A stretch of DNA of 34,663 bases, taken from contig JBBRGA010000017.1 of NCBI GenBank assembly GCA_038241115.1, positions 1 to 34,663 on the forward strand. The letters are read 5' to 3'. How positions within the stretch are numbered: the first letter of the stretch is position 1; every line of letters begins with the position of its first letter. A model generated the notes under the pieces. That model saw only the letters and a program-made list of their open reading frames with translations. It did no database searches and was not told where the DNA came from. Positions 22,773-30,607 of the stretch are shown here, in pieces. A program made the position numbers and the translations under genes. This stretch comes from JANYJJ01 sp038241115. GTDB taxonomy: Bacteria; Pseudomonadota; Gammaproteobacteria; Burkholderiales; Burkholderiaceae_C.

Positions 22773-24098
22773 TCAATCGGTGAGGACTTCGCTGTGACGG
22801 GACTCGGTGCTGTTCGAAAGCGCACCCAGGTCTATGGCGGTTTCGCGCAGAACCGCTGCGGCGTCTCGCTGAATTGAATCGGCGCGGGTCGGCGCAGTCG
22901 TCAGGGTTTCAGGGTGGAGTCCAGTGTGGGGTTCTGATTTGGGTTCTTTTTGGGGTTTGGTGCCAGATTGCGCTTGCGCTTCCAGGTAAGCACCCAAGCT
23001 GCGCGCCCGCTGCACCACGGCCAGGCCTGCGGGCAAACGTTTGGCTTCGAACGCCGCCAGCGCTTTGACCGAGGCGCCATGTGCGCGGATGCAGTCGCTC
23101 AGCACCATGGCATCTTCGGCCGCTTTGGTCACGCCCATGCCCACATGGGGCCGGGCGACAAACGCGGCGTCGCCCATCAGCGCTGCGCGCTCGAACGCCA
23201 ACCGCGTAGACGCCACGTCAAATATGGGTTGCACAAAAGGCTGCGCGGTGCAGCTGATGATTTCGGTAAATTGCGGCGCAAGCAGGCCGCGCGCTGCGGC
23301 CAGCATGGCGTCGACGTGGCAGCTGCGTATGCGCTGCGGCGCGATGCCCAGCGGATGATGCACGGCGTCGTCATCGGTCAATAAATCTTGCAGCTCGGCA
23401 GGCGCAGCAGGGCGGTACCAAACGAAGTTCCAACGCCGCTGACCCGGTGCGGTGCTGTTGTTCTTGCCTGCCACCGGGTAGCCGATCAACTGCTCGCCGG
23501 CGGGCAAACCAAAGCCGAAGTGATCGAACACGGTGCGCAGGGTGTGCTCAGACAAGGAAGATTCCTCGCACACGCCGCGCCAGGCGATGTAGCCCGCGTA
23601 GACCGGCAGGGCCAGCGGCGCGAGTTGGCCGCGCACGGCCGAGCGCAAACCGTCTGACGCGATGAGCAAGTCGCCTTCAAAGTCGAGTTGGCGGCCCGAG
23701 CCAGACAGTGCACTGACCTGCACGCCTGCGGTGTCTTGCTGAACCGCCGTGACTGTCACGCCGCCGTGAATACGCTCTGTCGGAAAGCCGCGCCGCAGCA
23801 GCGCGTACAAGCGGCTCCACGACGTCAGCACCTGCGGCATGTTCAGGCGAGCGACCTCCGAGCCCTGTGCATCCAGCGCCACGCGGGCTGTGACCTGCAC
23901 ACCCAGCGCTTCGTCCAGCGGCACGCCGCAGCGGCGCAGCGCCACGCTGAGGGCAGCGTGCGTGACGATGCCCGCGCCGCGGCCGTCGAGCGAGCCCTCC
24001 GCCTTTTCCAGCACCTGAACATCGTGCCCGTCGCGCAGCAGCATGTTGGCCGCCAGCAGGCCGCCCAGGGATGCGCCGACGATCAGGATGCGTGCCAT
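22773..24098 (-). CDS. FAD-dependent aromatic monooxygenase, 2,6-dihydroxypyridine hydroxylase-like
   Basis: The 441-residue protein is a group A flavin monooxygenase. It has the Rossmann motif ILIVGASLGGLLAANML, the DG motif LLIASDGLRSAVRGQL, and the FAD ribityl motif MGDAAFVARPHVGMGVTKAA. The stretches YAGYIAWRGVCEE and GEQLIGYPVAGKNNS with RRWNFVWYRP recall 2,6-dihydroxypyridine 3-monooxygenase and relatives acting on hydroxylated pyridines or salicylate-like rings. A hydrophilic extension of about 60 residues at the C-terminus is unusual. It would add a hydroxyl group using NAD(P)H and O2 in the cytosol. It lies 43 bases after the VOC gene in a run with tetR and the Liv genes, and beside molybdenum hydroxylase genes, which supports an aromatic or heteroaromatic substrate. 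The exact substrate is a guess. Confidence 0.85.
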   Translation of the reverse strand: MARILIVGASLGGLLAANMLLRDGHDVQVLEKAEGSLDGRGAGIVTHAALSVALRRCGVPLDEALGVQVTARVALDAQGSEVARLNMPQVLTSWSRLYALLRRGFPTERIHGGVTVTAVQQDTAGVQVSALSGSGRQLDFEGDLLIASDGLRSAVRGQLAPLALPVYAGYIAWRGVCEESSLSEHTLRTVFDHFGFGLPAGEQLIGYPVAGKNNSTAPGQRRWNFVWYRPAAPAELQDLLTDDDAVHHPLGIAPQRIRSCHVDAMLAAARGLLAPQFTEIISCTAQPFVQPIFDVASTRLAFERAALMGDAAFVARPHVGMGVTKAAEDAMVLSDCIRAHGASVKALAAFEAKRLPAGLAVVQRARSLGAYLEAQAQSGTKPQKEPKSEPHTGLHPETLTTAPTRADSIQRDAAAVLRETAIDLGALSNSTESRHSEVLTD

Positions 24099-24141
24099 GT
24101 CAGTGGGGTCTGAAGCTGATTGCGCTTGAAGCCGACTGCGG

Positions 24142-24606
24142 CTAAATCGCAGCTTCGGCGTCAGCCGTCAAGCGCGCGATTTGCTCAGCGGCGGGGTAAT
24201 TCAGCTCTATCTTCACACCGCTGGGATCGAGCAAAAACAATTGGTGCAGGCCGATGGACGGCACGGTCCGCTCCTCGAATTTGACGCGGTGCTTTGCGAA
24301 GCGCGCCAGCATGGCGGCCAGGCCGTCGGCAAAAAACGCGATGTGATCTACGGCGCCCGTGCCGCTGTTTGACGCGTGGTTTTCGCCCAGGTAGTTTTGA
24401 AGACCGGATGCGTCGGCGCCGTCCATGTGGATCACGTGCACCACCGCATTTGCCACGTCGGCGTGATCGCCTCGGTACAGCCACAAACCGGGAAAAGGAA
24501 AGTCGGGGCGCGGGCCCACGCTCAGGCCCAGCAAGTCGGCATAAAAGTGGCGCGTGGCGGGCAGGTCGGTGGTGCGGATGGTGAAGTGGTTCAGGGTCAG
24601 TGCCAT
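24142..24606 (-). CDS. VOC superfamily (glyoxalase/dioxygenase fold) protein
   Basis: The 154-residue protein has the two-module VOC fold. The first module begins LNHFTIRTTDLPATRHFYAD, and the second has VDHIAFFADGLAAML and ends GVKIELNYPA. Potential metal ligands are His7, the His of VDHIAFFA and the Glu of KIELNY. VOC proteins include glyoxalases, fosfomycin-resistance enzymes, epimerases and extradiol dioxygenases; the small size argues against a classical two-domain extradiol enzyme. ATG 24606 follows the tetR stop by one base, with an AAAGGAG ribosome site inside tetR. The position between a TetR regulator and a flavin monooxygenase suggests a catabolic step such as ring opening or isomerisation, unproven. 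Confidence 0.85.
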   Translation of the reverse strand: MALTLNHFTIRTTDLPATRHFYADLLGLSVGPRPDFPFPGLWLYRGDHADVANAVVHVIHMDGADASGLQNYLGENHASNSGTGAVDHIAFFADGLAAMLARFAKHRVKFEERTVPSIGLHQLFLLDPSGVKIELNYPAAEQIARLTADAEAAI

Positions 24607-24607
24607 C

Positions 24608-25306
24608 TCAGGCTCCTTTCAGGGACTTCGCGTCGGGCTTCAGACGATGCTTCGCTTCGGGCTTCGAGTAGAGGACATCCTTGGCCGACAACAGGTAGCC
24701 CTGAATGCGGTCGGCGATGTAAGTGTCGTCGTGCTCTGCCGCTTCGGCGCCATGCACTACTTGCTCGTATACCGAACGGCGCAGGCCCATGTAGAAGATG
24801 CCGCCGTGCAATCCCATCAAAAACTCCAGCTCGCGCGCGCTGGGCTTGGCCCGGCTCACCACGCCGCAGTGGCGTCGCGTTTCGCGAATCAGGCGCGGAA
24901 ACAAACGCTCGCGCAGCAGCACGAAAAACCGGTCTGGAATCAGGCGGTCGCTCAAGCCCGAAAAAACCAGGATACGCACGAACTCGCGCGCGAAGATGGC
25001 GCGTGCGTAGTCGCAGTAAAAACGCGTGAACTTGGTGTGCGCGTCGAGCTTGGGGTTGTCCAGCGTGCTTTCCCACTCGGGTTTCCAAATGCCCTCGAAC
25101 AGCTCGAGGTAAACCCGGTCGATCAGCGCCTGTTTGGTCGGGAAGTAGTGATACAGCAAGGCATGTGTGATGCCGATGTTCTTTGCCAGGTCGCGCAGCT
25201 GTCCGTCCAAGCCGCGATCGGCAAAAAAACGGATCGCGCCCGCCACGATTTGAGCTTCGCGCTCAAGGGTGGTCAGGCGTTTTCGATCTGCTAGGACGAC
25301 GGCCAT
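24608..25306 (-). CDS. TetR family transcriptional regulator
   Basis: The 232-residue protein has an N-terminal TetR DNA-binding domain: REAQIVAGAIRFFADRGLDG, then a helix-turn-helix at about residues 36-58 (LRDLAKNIGITHALLYHYF, followed by PTKQALIDRVY). The rest is an all-helical ligand domain. TetR proteins usually repress adjacent genes and release on ligand binding. The gene is first in the minus-strand run and divergent from the molybdenum hydroxylase genes; two palindromes in the shared 197-base region are likely its operators. It probably controls both directions and itself. The effector is presumably the pathway substrate or an intermediate, by inference. Confidence 0.9.
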   Translation of the reverse strand: MAVVLADRKRLTTLEREAQIVAGAIRFFADRGLDGQLRDLAKNIGITHALLYHYFPTKQALIDRVYLELFEGIWKPEWESTLDNPKLDAHTKFTRFYCDYARAIFAREFVRILVFSGLSDRLIPDRFFVLLRERLFPRLIRETRRHCGVVSRAKPSARELEFLMGLHGGIFYMGLRRSVYEQVVHGAEAAEHDDTYIADRIQGYLLSAKDVLYSKPEAKHRLKPDAKSLKGA

Positions 25307-25363
25307 GAATCGGTGCGAGGGTTTATGCGGATGATTTGCCGCGTTGATGTGGCCTTTTGGTTG

Positions 25364-25379
25364 TTTACCAAACGGTTAA
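25364..25379. promoter_or_regulatory. Candidate TetR operator 1
   Basis: TTTACCAAACGGTTAA fits the palindrome TTNACC-N4-GGTNAA. It lies 57 bases upstream of tetR. A second site with the same pattern lies with its centre 31 bp away, about three helical turns, on the same face of the DNA. Confidence 0.6.
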
Positions 25380-25394
25380 TTCTGATTAGTATTG

Positions 25395-25410
25395 TTAACC
25401 TGTTGGTCAA
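25395..25410. promoter_or_regulatory. Candidate TetR operator 2
   Basis: TTAACCTGTTGGTCAA fits the same pattern TTNACC-N4-GGTNAA as the site at 25364. It is 93 bases before the Mo-hydroxylase FAD-subunit start. On the minus strand it contains TTGACC, which could be part of a -35 element for tetR, though no clear -10 was found. Confidence 0.6.
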
Positions 25411-25503
25411 TAGCATCATCCGTGCTTACCCGACATACCGCTGCGCCAGGCGACGGGGCTGAACTGAATCAAGCCGCCAAGCCTGCCCACGTTTTGCATT
25501 GCA

Positions 25504-26385
25504 ATGAGCACTTCCATGAAAGCACCACCCTTCGATTACGCCAAGCCGACTTCACTCGACGAGGTGTTCGCGCTGATGGCTGAGCACGGCGACAACGCGC
25601 GTTTGTTGGCGGGCGGGCAGACCCTGCTGGCCACACTCAACATGCGCTTGTCCGAGCCGGCCATCTTGATCGACATTGCCGGCATTGCCGAGCTAAAAGG
25701 CATCAGCGTTGAGGGCGGCAATTTACGCGTGGGCGCGCTCGTCACGCACAGCGAAATTGAAGCGTCTGTGCTGGTGGCCGAGCACGCCCCGTTGCTTACC
25801 GCGGCGGCACCCCACATTGCCCACCGCGCTATCCGCAACCTGGGCACGTGGGGCGGCTCGATTGCATACGCCGACCCTGCGGCCGAATGGCCGGCCTGCC
25901 TGGTGGCCTTGGAAGGCACCGTGGTGCTGCGCAGCGCAAAGGGTGAGCGCCGCGTTGCAGCCAAAGACTTTTTCATTGACCTGTACACCACTGCGCTGAC
26001 TGAGGGTGAACTGGTGACGTCTTGCGAGGTGCCGCTGCGCACCCCGGCCGATGTGTTCGTGTTCAACGAGCTGGCGCGGCGCCACGGCGACTACGCCATC
26101 GTGGGCATGGCCTTGGTGGCGCAACGATCGGCGTCCACGCTGAACCGCGCGCGCCTGGTGTTTTTGGGCATGGGCAACACCCCCGTGCGTGCGACGCGCT
26201 GCGAGGCACACCTGCAAGGCAGGCCGTTGACCCTCGAGCTGATCGACACCGCCATGGCTTCGCTGAAGCGCGAGCTGAATCCGATGGCCGACCTCACCAA
26301 TTCAATCGACACCAAACGCCACCTGGCCAGCGTGTTGGCGCGACGCGCGCTGACCAGTCTGATGCGCGAGCAGGCCGCCGTTTGA
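25504..26385 (+). CDS. Molybdenum hydroxylase, FAD-binding medium subunit (CoxM-like)
   Basis: The 293-residue protein is the flavin subunit of a xanthine oxidase-type enzyme and passes electrons from the iron-sulfur subunit to an acceptor. It has the two FAD-binding motifs: LLAGGQTLLATLNMRL (AGGQSL type) and GTWGGSIAYADPAAEWPA (TIGGN/ADP type), plus the C-terminal CO-dehydrogenase flavoprotein domain. The frame starts at ATG 25504; ATG 25516 (MKAPPFDYAKP) matches family N-termini equally well, and neither has a strong ribosome site. It is followed by the small and large subunit genes in the order medium-small-large. The set is divergent from tetR. Confidence 0.92.
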   Translation: MSTSMKAPPFDYAKPTSLDEVFALMAEHGDNARLLAGGQTLLATLNMRLSEPAILIDIAGIAELKGISVEGGNLRVGALVTHSEIEASVLVAEHAPLLTAAAPHIAHRAIRNLGTWGGSIAYADPAAEWPACLVALEGTVVLRSAKGERRVAAKDFFIDLYTTALTEGELVTSCEVPLRTPADVFVFNELARRHGDYAIVGMALVAQRSASTLNRARLVFLGMGNTPVRATRCEAHLQGRPLTLELIDTAMASLKRELNPMADLTNSIDTKRHLASVLARRALTSLMREQAAV

Positions 26386-26403
26386 ATTTCATTTGAACCC
26401 CCT

Positions 26404-26946
26404 ATGAAGCACCCCATTCAAATCACCGTCAACGGGACCCACCACCGTTGTGATGTCGCGCCGCGGCAGCACCTGGTCGATTTTTTACGCGACGATCTGG
26501 GTTTGACCGGTTCGCACCTTGGTTGCGAACACGGCGTGTGCGGCGCTTGCACGGTGCGCCTGGACGGCCAGGTTGTGCGCGGCTGCCTGGTTCTGGCAGT
26601 GCAAGCCGATGGCCACTCGGTAGAGACCGTCGAGGGCCTGACCGACAGTGGCACGGTGCGCGATTTGCAAGACGCTTTCGTCGCCCGCAACGCGTTGCAG
26701 TGCGGTTACTGCACCTCGGGCATGTTGATGGCGGCGGCCGAGTTGTTGGTGGCTCAGCCCGACGCATCGCGCGAAGAAGTGCGGCTGTGGATGTCTGGCA
26801 ACTACTGCCGCTGCACGGGTTACCAAGCCATCGTTGACGCGGTGTGCGACGTGCTCGCCAGCCGTCGATTGGCCCGCCAGAGCGCGGCCGCAGCAGGCAA
26901 CATGGCCTCAGTTGACAAATCAGCGCAGAAAGCAACATCCGCATGA
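26404..26946 (+). CDS. Molybdenum hydroxylase, [2Fe-2S] small subunit (CoxS-like)
   Basis: The 180-residue protein holds two [2Fe-2S] clusters. The N-terminal ferredoxin-like cluster is bound by GCEHGVCGACTV and the later Cys in VVRGCLV; the second, all-helical domain has QCGYCTSGM and NYCRCTGYQ. These carry electrons from the molybdenum site to FAD. The length is slightly above the usual 150-170 because of an Ala/Ser-rich tail of about 25 residues. It starts 18 bases after the FAD subunit and its stop overlaps the large-subunit start as ATGA. Confidence 0.95.
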   Translation: MKHPIQITVNGTHHRCDVAPRQHLVDFLRDDLGLTGSHLGCEHGVCGACTVRLDGQVVRGCLVLAVQADGHSVETVEGLTDSGTVRDLQDAFVARNALQCGYCTSGMLMAAAELLVAQPDASREEVRLWMSGNYCRCTGYQAIVDAVCDVLASRRLARQSAAAAGNMASVDKSAQKATSA

Positions 26947-29339
26947 ATTCTCCTGACCGCGTTCCGCGCGAACTGCACAGCGTCACCGCCGACCCGCGCT
27001 ACATCGGCGCGTCTGTGAGCCGCCCCGGCGCTCAACGCCTGGTGGAAGGACGAGGCACTTACGTCGATGACATCGTCTTGTCGCGCATGGCCCACGTGGT
27101 CTATTGGCGCTCGCCGGTTGCACATTGCCGCATCACCGCCATCGACCGAGCCGCCGCTGAAAAAATGCCCGGCGTGATTGCGGTCATTGACGGTGCGCAA
27201 GTGGCCACGCTGTGCAAGCCGTGGGTGGCCACGCTGGGCCACCTGGCGGGCATGAAATCAGCCCCGCAGTACGCCATGGCGATAGACCGCGCCTGTTGGC
27301 AAGGCGAGCCGGTAGTGGCCGTGGTGGCCGAAACCCGCGTGCAGGCCGAAGACGCGCTTCAGCTCCTGCAAGTCGATTGGGAGTTCTTGCCCGCTGCAGT
27401 GGAAATGGAAACCGCGCTCGACCCCGCCACGCCGTTGATCCATCCCGAGTTGGGCGACAACCTGTGCTTCACCCGCAGCCTGGACACCGGCGGCGTTGAT
27501 GCTGCCTTCGCCGCAGCCGCTGTGGTTTGCGAAGCCACTTTCAACTTCGGCCGCCACACCGGCGTGACCCTGGAGCCGCGCTGCCAAATTGCCGACTGGA
27601 ACCCCGGCGATCAGCGCCTGACGGTGTACCACTCGCAACAAGCTCCGCACATGATGCAGGACCTGTACGCGCGCCAGTTCAGTTTGAGTGAGTCCTCTGT
27701 GCGGGTGATCTGCAAAGACGTCGGCGGCTCGTTCGGCATCAAGGTGCACGCTTACCCGGACGACTTCGCCACGGTGGCTTTGAGCATGCTGCTAAAGCGC
27801 CCGGTCAAGTTTGTGGCTGACCGGTTGGAGTCGTTTACCAGCGACATTCATGCGCGTGAGCACCGCATCAAAGGCCGCATCGCGGCATCTGCGGACGGTG
27901 ACATTCTGGCCTTCGAGATTGACGACCTCACCGGCATCGGCCCGTATTCGATGTTCCCGCGCACCAGCGCCATCGAAGGCAATCAGGTGGTCAACCTGAC
28001 TGGTGGGCCTTATCAGCACCAGTACTACCGCGCGCATTTGAATGTGGTGTTCTTGAACAAAACACCCACCTGCCAATACCGCGGTGTGGGCCATCCGATC
28101 GCCTGCACCGTGACGGAAGGCCTGGTTGATCTGGCCGCCAACAAACTGGGAATGGATCCTCTGACATTCCGCAAGCGCAACGTCATTCGCGACGACGCTT
28201 ATCCGGCCGTGGGCGCGTCGGGAATCAAGCTGGAAGTGCTGTCGCACGAACTCTGCTTGCGCAAGATCGAACTGTTGATGGACTACCCCGCACTGCGGGC
28301 CGAACAAGCCGAATGCAAAGCGCGCGGCGTTTACCGCGGCATCGGTTTCGCCACGCTCATCGAGTTGACCAATCCCGGCGCGGCCTTCTACGGCGTGGGC
28401 GGTGCGCGCATCGCGGCGCAAGACGGTGCCACCGCGCGCCTGGAACCCTCGGGCGCAGTGACGGTGATGGTCAGCGTGGGCGAACAAGGCCAGGGCAGCG
28501 AAGGCATCTTTGCGCAAATTGCGGCCGACGCTGTGGGCGTGAGCATGAAGCTGGTGCGCGTGGTCACCGGTGACACCGACGTCACGCCTTACGGCGGCGG
28601 CACCTGGGCCTCGCGCGGCGCGGGTATCGGCGGCGAGGCGGTGTTGCAGGCAGGCTTGGCACTGCAAGCCAACATCCTCAAGGTGGCTGCCGTCATCTTG
28701 AACCGCGATGTCAGCACATTGGCGGTGCGCCGCGACGCTGTGGTCGATGTGGCCACGTCAGAGGGCCTTCTGCCGCTCGCCGAGTTGGGCCGCGTGGCCT
28801 ATTTCCGCCCTGACACCTTGCCCGCAGGTTTCACGCCCGAGTTGATGGTCACGCGCCACTACGCGCAGCGCGACTACCCCTTCATCTTCACCAACGGTGT
28901 GCAGGCGTCTTATGTCGAGGTCGACACCGACACCGGCTTTGTGAAGCTGCTCAAGCACTGGGCCGTGGAAGACTGCGGCCGCGTCATCAACCCGATGCTG
29001 GTGGACGAGCAAATCCGCGGCGCCATCGTGCAAGGCATCGGCGGTGCCTTGTATGAAGAGTGCTTGTACGACAGCACCGGGCAGTTGCTCAACGGCAGCA
29101 TGGCCGACTACTTGGTGCCCATGAGCGGCGAGATGCCCGACATCGTCGTGGCCCATGTGCAAACACCCACCGCCAGCTCACAGCTCGGAGCCAAAGGCGC
29201 GGGCGAGGCCGGCACCGCCGGTGCACCTGCCGCGGTCATGAATGCCATCAACGACGCGCTGCTGCCGTTCGATGCCGCCGTGTTTTCGCAGCCCTTCACG
29301 CCCGAGAAAATTCTGCGTGCCTTGGGGCGCGTGAGTTGA
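26943..29339 (+). CDS. Molybdenum hydroxylase, molybdopterin-binding large subunit (CoxL-like)
   Basis: The 798-residue subunit binds the molybdenum cofactor and hydroxylates the substrate with oxygen from water. Visible motifs are GASVSRPGAQRLVEGRGTYV at the N-terminus, DVGGSFGIKVHAYP, CQYRGVGHP at about 376, GEQGQGSEGIFAQ at about 511 and KGAGEAGTAGAPAA with the probable catalytic Glu755. The form I CO-dehydrogenase motif AYxCSFR is absent, so this is not a CO oxidiser; QYRGVGHP only loosely resembles AYRGAGR of form II enzymes. Relatives hydroxylate N-heteroaromatics, purines or aldehydes. The tetR-monooxygenase-Liv genes beside it favour an aromatic or pyridine-like substrate. No maturation (XdhC/CoxF-type) gene is seen in the window. 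The 3' end lies 12 bases from the convergent fusion gene, with no terminator visible between. Confidence 0.92.
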   Translation: MNSPDRVPRELHSVTADPRYIGASVSRPGAQRLVEGRGTYVDDIVLSRMAHVVYWRSPVAHCRITAIDRAAAEKMPGVIAVIDGAQVATLCKPWVATLGHLAGMKSAPQYAMAIDRACWQGEPVVAVVAETRVQAEDALQLLQVDWEFLPAAVEMETALDPATPLIHPELGDNLCFTRSLDTGGVDAAFAAAAVVCEATFNFGRHTGVTLEPRCQIADWNPGDQRLTVYHSQQAPHMMQDLYARQFSLSESSVRVICKDVGGSFGIKVHAYPDDFATVALSMLLKRPVKFVADRLESFTSDIHAREHRIKGRIAASADGDILAFEIDDLTGIGPYSMFPRTSAIEGNQVVNLTGGPYQHQYYRAHLNVVFLNKTPTCQYRGVGHPIACTVTEGLVDLAANKLGMDPLTFRKRNVIRDDAYPAVGASGIKLEVLSHELCLRKIELLMDYPALRAEQAECKARGVYRGIGFATLIELTNPGAAFYGVGGARIAAQDGATARLEPSGAVTVMVSVGEQGQGSEGIFAQIAADAVGVSMKLVRVVTGDTDVTPYGGGTWASRGAGIGGEAVLQAGLALQANILKVAAVILNRDVSTLAVRRDAVVDVATSEGLLPLAELGRVAYFRPDTLPAGFTPELMVTRHYAQRDYPFIFTNGVQASYVEVDTDTGFVKLLKHWAVEDCGRVINPMLVDEQIRGAIVQGIGGALYEECLYDSTGQLLNGSMADYLVPMSGEMPDIVVAHVQTPTASSQLGAKGAGEAGTAGAPAAVMNAINDALLPFDAAVFSQPFTPEKILRALGRVS

Positions 29340-29351
29340 CGGGGCCGCAGC

Positions 29352-30593
29352 TCAGATAAACGCGCTAACTTCGCGCGAAAAATCAAGCGGTTGCTCCAGC
29401 ACGCTGAGGTGCGATGCCTTGGGCATCACGACCAGCCTGGAGCCCTGAATTTGTTCGGCCATCGCCTGCGACAACGCCACTGGCGCGCCGATGTCCAGCG
29501 CGCCCGCCAGGATCAGGGTCGGGCACTTGATTTGCGCCAATTGGCCCAGCCAGTTGACGCCTGCCACCGCATGACAAGCCGCCACATAACCGGCAGGCGC
29601 TGTGCGCAGTAAAGTCTTGCGGGCTTCGGCCACCGCGTCCTTTTCTGCGGCCCGAAAGTCAGCATGAAAGTAGCGTTCCATCACGGTGTCGGCAATGGCT
29701 TCCAAGCCGCCCGCTTGAACTGCGGCGATGCGTTGTGTCCATGCAGCGAGTGAAGCCTCGGCGTACTTTGCGGCCGTGTTGGCCAGCACCAGTTTGCTGA
29801 CCAATTCAGGGTGGCGGATGGCCAAGCCTTGGCCCACCATGCCGCCCATCGACAAACCGATCCACACCACCGGGCCGCGTCCCCATTCGAGAACCAGGCG
29901 CGCGGCATCGTCTACCAAATCATCCATGGAGTACGGACCTGCCGGTACCGCCGAGCCGCCGTGGCCGCGGTGGTCGTAGCGCAGCACTTCATGCCGGGCT
30001 GCCAGTTCTGTGGCCAACGAATCCCACATGCCCAGGTCCAAACCCAAAGCGTGGCTGAGCACGACGGGCGCGCCAATGTCTGCACCGGTACTCGAACCAG
30101 AGCCCGAGCCAGTGCCCGCAGATTTGCCTTGCACAGTCACTTTGAGTTGCGGCTCGCTGAAGGTATGGTGGGTGGCCACGCGCACATCGGCCGCGAGCGA
30201 TTGCCCGGCAGGCAGCAAACCTTCTGCGCGCAAGATCTCGGTGGTAATTTTGAAGGCCGTGTTGGCGGCTGGAACGCCGCAGTAAATGGCACCTTGCATC
30301 AACACTTCTTTGATGGTGTCCAGCGGCACGCCCCCACGTATCGACGCCTTGCAATGCAGCTCGAATTCTTCCCAGCGCGCCATGCCCATGGTCATGCCCA
30401 GCACCAACAAACGGCGCGTGGTGTGGTCAAGGCCGGGGCGGCCCCAAATGTCATTCCACGCAAAGCGGGTGATGAGACTTTGGAACTCGGCGTTGAAGGC
30501 GGTGGCCTTGTTCAATGACTGGTCAACCCAGGCAGACCCCAACACGGCACGGCGGTTGACCACGCCGCGGTCAAAGTCGTCTTGTTGTGACAT
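29352..30593 (-). CDS. Fused 4-carboxymuconolactone decarboxylase / 3-oxoadipate enol-lactonase (domain order PcaC-PcaD)
   Basis: The 413-residue protein joins two enzymes of the protocatechuate branch of the beta-ketoadipate pathway. Residues 1-128 form a carboxymuconolactone decarboxylase domain (RRAVLGSAWVDQSLNKAT, then WNDIWGRPGLDHTTRRLLVL and IYCGVPAANTAFK). Residues about 150-413 form an alpha/beta hydrolase with HALGLDLGMW, nucleophile Ser248 in GLSMGG, Asp367 in GALDIGAP and His395 in ASHLSVLEQP. A Gly/Ser-rich insertion (about 158-172) lies after the first strand. In the actinobacterial PcaL fusions I recall, the hydrolase comes first, so the order here is reversed. ATG 30593 lies 14 bases after the pcaB-like gene, with a GGAG site. 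It may act on carboxymuconolactone or on a ring-cleavage analogue from the adjacent cluster. Confidence 0.88.
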   Translation of the reverse strand: MSQQDDFDRGVVNRRAVLGSAWVDQSLNKATAFNAEFQSLITRFAWNDIWGRPGLDHTTRRLLVLGMTMGMARWEEFELHCKASIRGGVPLDTIKEVLMQGAIYCGVPAANTAFKITTEILRAEGLLPAGQSLAADVRVATHHTFSEPQLKVTVQGKSAGTGSGSGSSTGADIGAPVVLSHALGLDLGMWDSLATELAARHEVLRYDHRGHGGSAVPAGPYSMDDLVDDAARLVLEWGRGPVVWIGLSMGGMVGQGLAIRHPELVSKLVLANTAAKYAEASLAAWTQRIAAVQAGGLEAIADTVMERYFHADFRAAEKDAVAEARKTLLRTAPAGYVAACHAVAGVNWLGQLAQIKCPTLILAGALDIGAPVALSQAMAEQIQGSRLVVMPKASHLSVLEQPLDFSREVSAFI

Positions 30594-30607
30594 GGCGAGG
30601 CTCCGGT

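Noticed and set aside
25504..29339. Assignment of the Mo hydroxylase as aerobic CO dehydrogenase
   Set aside because: The large subunit lacks AYxCSFR and no CO-dehydrogenase maturation genes are seen nearby.
22773..29339. Assignment of the cluster to the known aerobic nicotinate pathway
   Set aside because: The gene order and content do not fit: no dihydroxypyridine dioxygenase, deformylase, amidase or maleate isomerase is present, and the hydroxylase has three subunits of the CoxMSL type.
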